A DNA stretch of 64,000 nt from Channa striata (lineage: Eukaryota; Chordata; Actinopteri; Anabantiformes; Channidae), in assembly GCA_033026295.1 (NCBI GenBank), contig CM065187.1:4914888-4978887 (forward strand), written 5' to 3'. The notes beneath the pieces are model-generated. The model had not been told where the DNA came from. It did not search any database and worked only from the letters and a program-made list of their open reading frames with translations. Both the position numbers and the translations under genes were made by a program. Positions 59,897-64,000 of this stretch are shown one piece after another (position 1 is the first letter of the stretch; every line of letters begins with the position of its first letter).

Positions 59897-59902
59897 TTTA
59901 TT
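59897..59902 (-). terminator. slc12a2: candidate slc12a2 poly(A) signal
   Basis: TTTATT on the plus strand is AATAAA on the minus strand, about 200 bases after the slc12a2 stop codon. NKCC1 transcripts often have long 3' UTRs, so more distal sites are likely too. Confidence 0.4.
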
Positions 59903-59994
59903 CACATTAACCAGCATTGTTTCCATCAATGGCTGTGATCTCTACTGTCTCTGGAGTGTATGTGCTGCACCTTTAGGTTTGGACTGGAGCTGGT

Positions 59995-60038
59995 GTATGT
60001 GTATGTGTGTGTGTGTGTGTGCGTGTGTGTGCGTGTTT
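59995..60038. repeat. interrupted (TG)n microsatellite
   Basis: TG-rich run with GC interruptions in the slc12a2 3' UTR, starting about 70 bases after the stop codon. Confidence 0.85.
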
Positions 60039-60105
60039 GTCTGCATCTGCTCCCAGTCTCAGATAGGGTTGTGAGAGTTAAAATTTTTTTATCCTCCGTG
60101 AGTGT

Positions 60106-60241
60106 TTAAGAGTAGAAAGTGAGGACGCTCTGATGGTTGCCGCGCACCAGGAGGATGGGCGGTAGGTCCTTGGACAGTGTCTCCAGCCAGGCCATGTACA
60201 GAGCACTTGACACCGCGCCCTTCCTGGCCAATGGCAGGCTC
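60106..60241 (-). CDS. slc12a2: slc12a2 last exon
   Basis: Encodes SLPLARKGAVSSALYMAWLE to the C-terminus VLTFYS and stop. Acceptor 'ttctgtgcag'. Confidence 0.96.
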
Positions 60242-62880
60242 CTGCACAGAAAAAACAGAAGGAAATAAAAAGGACGCCCGGTCAGCAGCACGGTAGCCGT
60301 TACTTAAACTAGCAGCTGTAGCCTTGGACCACTCGGTCCTCTTAAAGCACCTCAGGGAACCGGTCGGCTCTTCCTCTTGCTCTCATCTGGTGCAGACTTG
60401 TGTAGTCAGACTCGTAACTGGTACCAGAAAGAGAGACAGCGCTGTACCCGCTTTTGACTAGCTCTCTGATATAGTTTTTGAGGCCCTACGTGATTTGGAT
60501 CTGCAGTAGGTGGTTGGTTTTCCACTTTCACCCTGTGTCGACACTTTTATGGTTCTCAACACTCAACACCTACATTTTCAAAGTTTGGTCGTCTTAAGAC
60601 TTTACAGCCATTAATTACCATCCTCACTTTATAATTAGAATCTTACTTGTTTCTTTCTTTAAATTTTTTGTTGTTTTGGTAATTTTATATTACCTAGTTT
60701 TTCCATTAATACCTTTAGAGTTTATTGCTTTAATTGCCGTTTATTGCACTGTGTTGACTTTTAATATGTTTTTAAATGTGCCCTCTACCATAAATAAATT
60801 GAATTGTCATTGAACAATTTTCCCTCTCTCACACACACAAACTTACATGACAATGAGGTTGGCTGTGCTCGAGTGCTCCTTCAGCAGTTCATTGAGTCTG
60901 ATCTGACGACAAGTCTGAAAAGCAAATCAAACACAGGTATAAATTTAGCTGAATATTATCACTGTGTGCTGCAGTGCTGAGTGTGAAGCTGCAGCACAGC
61001 TCAGAGTGTAGTCTTACACTGAACCATGTTCATAACGTGCCACAAAAGGCAGGAGAGTTTAATTCGATAGAACTCAGTTCAACACCAATTAAAAAGACAC
61101 AGAATAATACAATATGACAGTGAGTTATATTGAGGAGGAGCACGCTGACCTTGGTGCGGTACAGCTCCAGCTCGTTGTCGGTTATCCTCCAGGGTTCACT
61201 GTTCTTCAGCCTCTCAGCTGCTTCCTGCTCCATGTCGTCTTCCCTCAGCCGATACGGCTCAATCATCTCCTCAAAAGCAGCCATGCTAAACAAGGAGCAA
61301 GAGCAGGGTTATTACAGGGCCACAACTCCATATTCAGCCCCCTTCATCCCAGCACTGCGTACATGAATTCATTACCTTTCAATAGACATTGTTATTTTCT
61401 GTGTCACTTAGGTGTCTGCAGCCAGAGAGCTGTTAAGATTCAATAAATATAATCCAATACGATTTCTCTTTGTCAAATCAAGAATGGGTCCAATCGGAGA
61501 TGTGAGTCTGCCTCAGACTGTGTGATTGTCAGGTTCTGCAGCTAGTACTCAACAGTGTTCGTGTGTCTACGCACACAGGCCACACGAGGGCAGCACTGAA
61601 TTATTCTGATATCATCGCTTACTCACGCAGACTAGTGACAGAGGTGAAATACTATATCTATAACAAAGAGATGATCACTTGTGTACACAGAATCTCTACT
61701 TCAGGAGAACAGATGAGCATAAGGTTGTTCTACTTTCAGCTGCTTTAGGTTTGTCACACTTGGGCAACGGTTGTCAGTTTGTTAGGTACGTCAGTCTAAC
61801 CTAAATAAAAACTGGACAAACACAGATCCTCTGTACAGGAAGGGCCAGAGTGGCCTCCACATGCTGAGGAGCCTGAGGTCCTTTGGTGTGTGCGGAGAGA
61901 CACTGTGGTGGCCTCAGCAGTGCTCTGTGACGTGGTGTGCTGGGCGGGGGGGCAGGAGGAGACAGAACAAGCTTGTGAAGACAGTCAGATCTGTCCTGGG
62001 CGAGGAGGTGGGGGACAGAGGGATCCTGGATATAACCCCTCCCACCCCCTGCACCACACTGTGGAGGCCCTGAGCGCTGCCATCGCTCATTCCTCCCCAC
62101 GGCCGTCACATTGTACTGTTTAATGGTTGTGCAATTAACCAGGAGATGTGCAATACTCACATGTTATCCATTCTCCCACTGTTAATATGTACGTATGAAG
62201 ATACGAGATTAAAAATATTGTTAATTTTTTGATACTTTGTTTGCACAGTCAATACTGTTTTTTTTTAATCTTGTTTTTTTGTTCTTACTCCTGCTGTACA
62301 ACAAAAAATTCACCTCTGTAGGATCAATAAAGTCTTATCTTATCTAATCTCATTCCCACCATTTGGCAAGAAATCATTTGGCAATAAAACACATGAAAAT
62401 GCTAATAGTCAGTTTGTGTCGAAAGCATTTTAGAAAGCTGTTGATTCACTGATGTGCGTTTTTCCTGTTGGCTCCAATAACTTTATTGACCAACTTCATT
62501 GCTAAAATGTGAGTCCACAGTGAGTGGGTAGCTTGGATTAACACAAATACACATTATTTTCCATGTAAGGCCCAACTGAGTGAGTGTGGATTATCCTGAA
62601 TCAACACTGTAAGCCATTACAGCTCAGGGTATTTCATTTCCTAGTGTTTACTTACCTGCCCATTATAATTGTGTGACCCTCATTTTAAAGGTTTACATTC
62701 ATTATTGCATGTACAGTAGATCAGGCAGTGACACGGAAGCTATTTTAACCATTAGTAAGGATGATTAAAAGCTTTGCTTTTGTAAAGACTTACTGCTCCT
62801 TCTTGGGCTTGGTGTTTATGTCTCCCAGCACAGTGATATCTGAGAAGTCTATCCTGAACTTACTCAGAAGAGTGGCCATC
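60106..62880 (-). CDS. slc12a2: NKCC1, Na-K-2Cl cotransporter, C-terminal part (last 4 exons)
   Basis: Encodes the end of the cytosolic C-terminal domain of NKCC1, the electroneutral Na+-K+-2Cl- cotransporter used for chloride secretion and cell-volume control. Exons on the minus strand: 62794-62880, 61150-61285, 60847-60914 and 60106-60241, all in consistent phase, giving about 141 residues to the stop at 60106-60108. Conserved motifs in order: MATLLSKFRIDFSDI, VLGDINTKPKKE, AFEEMIEPYRLREDD, EPWRITDNELELYRTK, RQIRLNELLKEHSSTANLIV and LPLARKGAVSSALYMAWLE, then LVRGNHQSVLTFYS. The KGAVSSALYMAW form favours NKCC1 over NKCC2 (slc12a1). The transmembrane domain and earlier exons lie beyond the right edge. 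A teleost duplicate (slc12a2a or slc12a2b) cannot be told apart here. Confidence 0.96.
60242..60846 (-). other. slc12a2: slc12a2 last intron
   Basis: A 605-base GT-AG intron with T-rich sequence; no recognised element. Confidence 0.85.
60847..60914 (-). CDS. slc12a2: slc12a2 exon, second from last
   Basis: Encodes TCRQIRLNELLKEHSSTANL and IV. The second residue is Cys where mammalian NKCC1 has Tyr. Acceptor 'gcttttcag', donor GTAAGT. Confidence 0.95.
61150..61285 (-). CDS. slc12a2: slc12a2 exon, third from last
   Basis: Encodes AAFEEMIEPYRLREDDMEQE and then EPWRITDNELELYRTK. Acceptor 'cttgtttag', donor GTCAGC. Confidence 0.95.
61286..62793 (-). other. slc12a2: slc12a2 intron with a LINE 3' end
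   Basis: A 1.5 kb intron, about a third of it made up of a LINE tail (61809-62350) in the orientation opposite to the gene. The rest is AT-rich. Confidence 0.85.
61809..62350 (+). mobile_element. LINE 3' end (5'-truncated)
   Basis: The plus strand reads NWTNTDPLYRKGQSGLHMLR then SLRSFGVC. Further on it reads NKLVKTVRSVLG, the usual C-terminal end of ORF2 in a fish non-LTR retrotransposon. A 3' UTR follows, ending in AATAAAG and the repeated 'tcttatcttatct' tail at about 62330-62350. The preserved 3' end and missing 5' end are typical of incomplete target-primed insertion. Confidence 0.8.
62794..62880 (-). CDS. slc12a2: slc12a2 exon, fourth from last
   Basis: Encodes MATLLSKFRIDFSDITVLGD and INTKPKKE. 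Acceptor 'tctgtgtag', donor GTAAGT. Confidence 0.95.
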
Positions 62881-64000
62881 CTACACAGAAAAGCAAAGAG
62901 ATGTGGAATTAATGCTAGACACCAGCTGTAGAATACTTTCAGTCCAAGGAACTGCAGACAGACATAACAGAGTCATCCTGAAAGTCAGGGGAAGCTGCTT
63001 TAAATAGCTCCGTTTGAACGTGGCGTTTCTGGGAGCACTGGTATGCATTCTGTATACGAGAGTCATTTCCTTCAGCCCCAGTTTCAAAAGAAGCCGAGTG
63101 CTTGAGAGATTCACTCTAATCCAAACAGCTGAGCAAGAGTCGCTGGTGAACAGAGTGAGAATTTAGCAGCTAAAGAGCCAGAGAGTTTTCTCGGGACTGG
63201 GTGGCGACCAAAACCAGAGCAAAAGGTAAATGATTATTGAAGCGTTGAACGTGCTGTTAGGTGAAGCTTGAGTTGGTGCAGAGACAAATTCTACCACAGA
63301 AACATTTCCCATCAAAACTACCTAAAGCAAAATCTGAAAATAGAAGATGTGAGTTCAGGATGATTGCAGCTGAATGTTTAACGTTTACAGTCCAGAAACA
63401 TGTAGAGTAAAAACAGTTCACTTTAATAAAAAATACATCACAGACTGCTTGCCTTCTGACAGAATTGTGGGATATGATTGCAGGCAGGGGAAACACTGAG
63501 GTGTCAGGTATCTGTTGAAATGGTGCGTAGTTCCCCCGTAAACAAACACACAGAGGGTTTCAAAGTGCACAAAGAGCCGTGTGCTTGCACAGAGAGATGA
63601 AAGGCCTGGCTGGTAGCTGCAATCTAATTTTATCCAACAAAAGGAGGTAGGAGGCAGCTGCAGGGGACAATGAGAGACAGAGGACGGAAGAAACTAGACA
63701 GTGTGTGCGTGTGTGTTTGTGTGAACACGCCTTTCAAACTGCAGCTCCGCATCATTGTTGTAAGGATATTCTAGCATTGCGAGGACATTAGGTTAGACCA
63801 GGTTTAGTGTAGGGCTTAGGGAAGACATCGTGTCCATGAGAGTCCTCCAACCATGGGAAGTAAATATCTGTGTGTGGGTGTGGTGATAGTAGGGACACAG
63901 GTGTCAGTTGACACACGCTGAAATCGGATTCTGTGATGAAGGATTAAGTTTACATGCAGGCACACATGAAATTGTGTGTGAGCAAGAACACAGAAAAAGA
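62881..64000 (-). other. slc12a2: slc12a2 intron running off the right edge
   Basis: No further NKCC1 exon was found up to the window end. Short chance open frames only, and a TG-rich stretch near 63700-63720. Confidence 0.7.

Overview
This is nuclear DNA from a bony fish, most likely a percomorph-type teleost. Genes are split into short exons with GT-AG introns. The proteins are clear vertebrate orthologues. The spaces between hold typical fish repeats: Tc1-like transposons, tRNA-derived SINEs, LINE fragments, and many CA/TG microsatellites. I saw no prokaryotic gene, CRISPR array, rRNA or functional tRNA.

Four protein-coding genes can be read. (1) mapkap1, the SIN1 subunit of mTORC2, is on the + strand. 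It has eleven coding exons from 7990 to 20185, all with consistent splice phases, and encodes about 529 residues. Its 3' UTR runs to a poly(A) signal near 21317. (2) ajm1, an apical-junction component homologue, is on the - strand in one large coding exon, 33761 down to 30484. Its reading frame is broken once, by an apparent one-base loss near 32084-32087. Conserved sequence continues on both sides. (3) minar2, a small membrane protein of the NOTCH2-associated MINAR family, is on the + strand with three coding exons between 51402 and 54136 (198 residues). (4) slc12a2, the Na-K-2Cl cotransporter NKCC1, is on the - strand. Only its last four coding exons are present (62880 down to 60106); the rest lies beyond the right edge.

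The genes form two convergent pairs: mapkap1> <ajm1 and minar2> <slc12a2. In human the first pair lies on 9q and the second on 5q23, so the window joins two segments that are separate in mammals. Two CpG-rich, promoter-like blocks stand out. The one at about 700-1540 carries a minus-strand splice donor and suggests a divergent gene off the left edge. The one at about 47600-48250 carries a minus-strand donor that could be a distal ajm1 first exon.

The remaining sequence is introns and intergenic DNA with decayed mobile elements. These include an almost full-length but dead Tc1-like element with TA flanks (27464-28883), an inverted-end MITE-like element ending about 12 bases from the ajm1 stop codon, fragments of LINE, Ty3/gypsy and IS630-type transposase genes, and a 63-base perfect tandem duplication in a mapkap1 intron. 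I found no convincing new multi-gene system. The most useful leads are the ajm1 frame break, the promoter-like blocks and the repeat-gene junctions.
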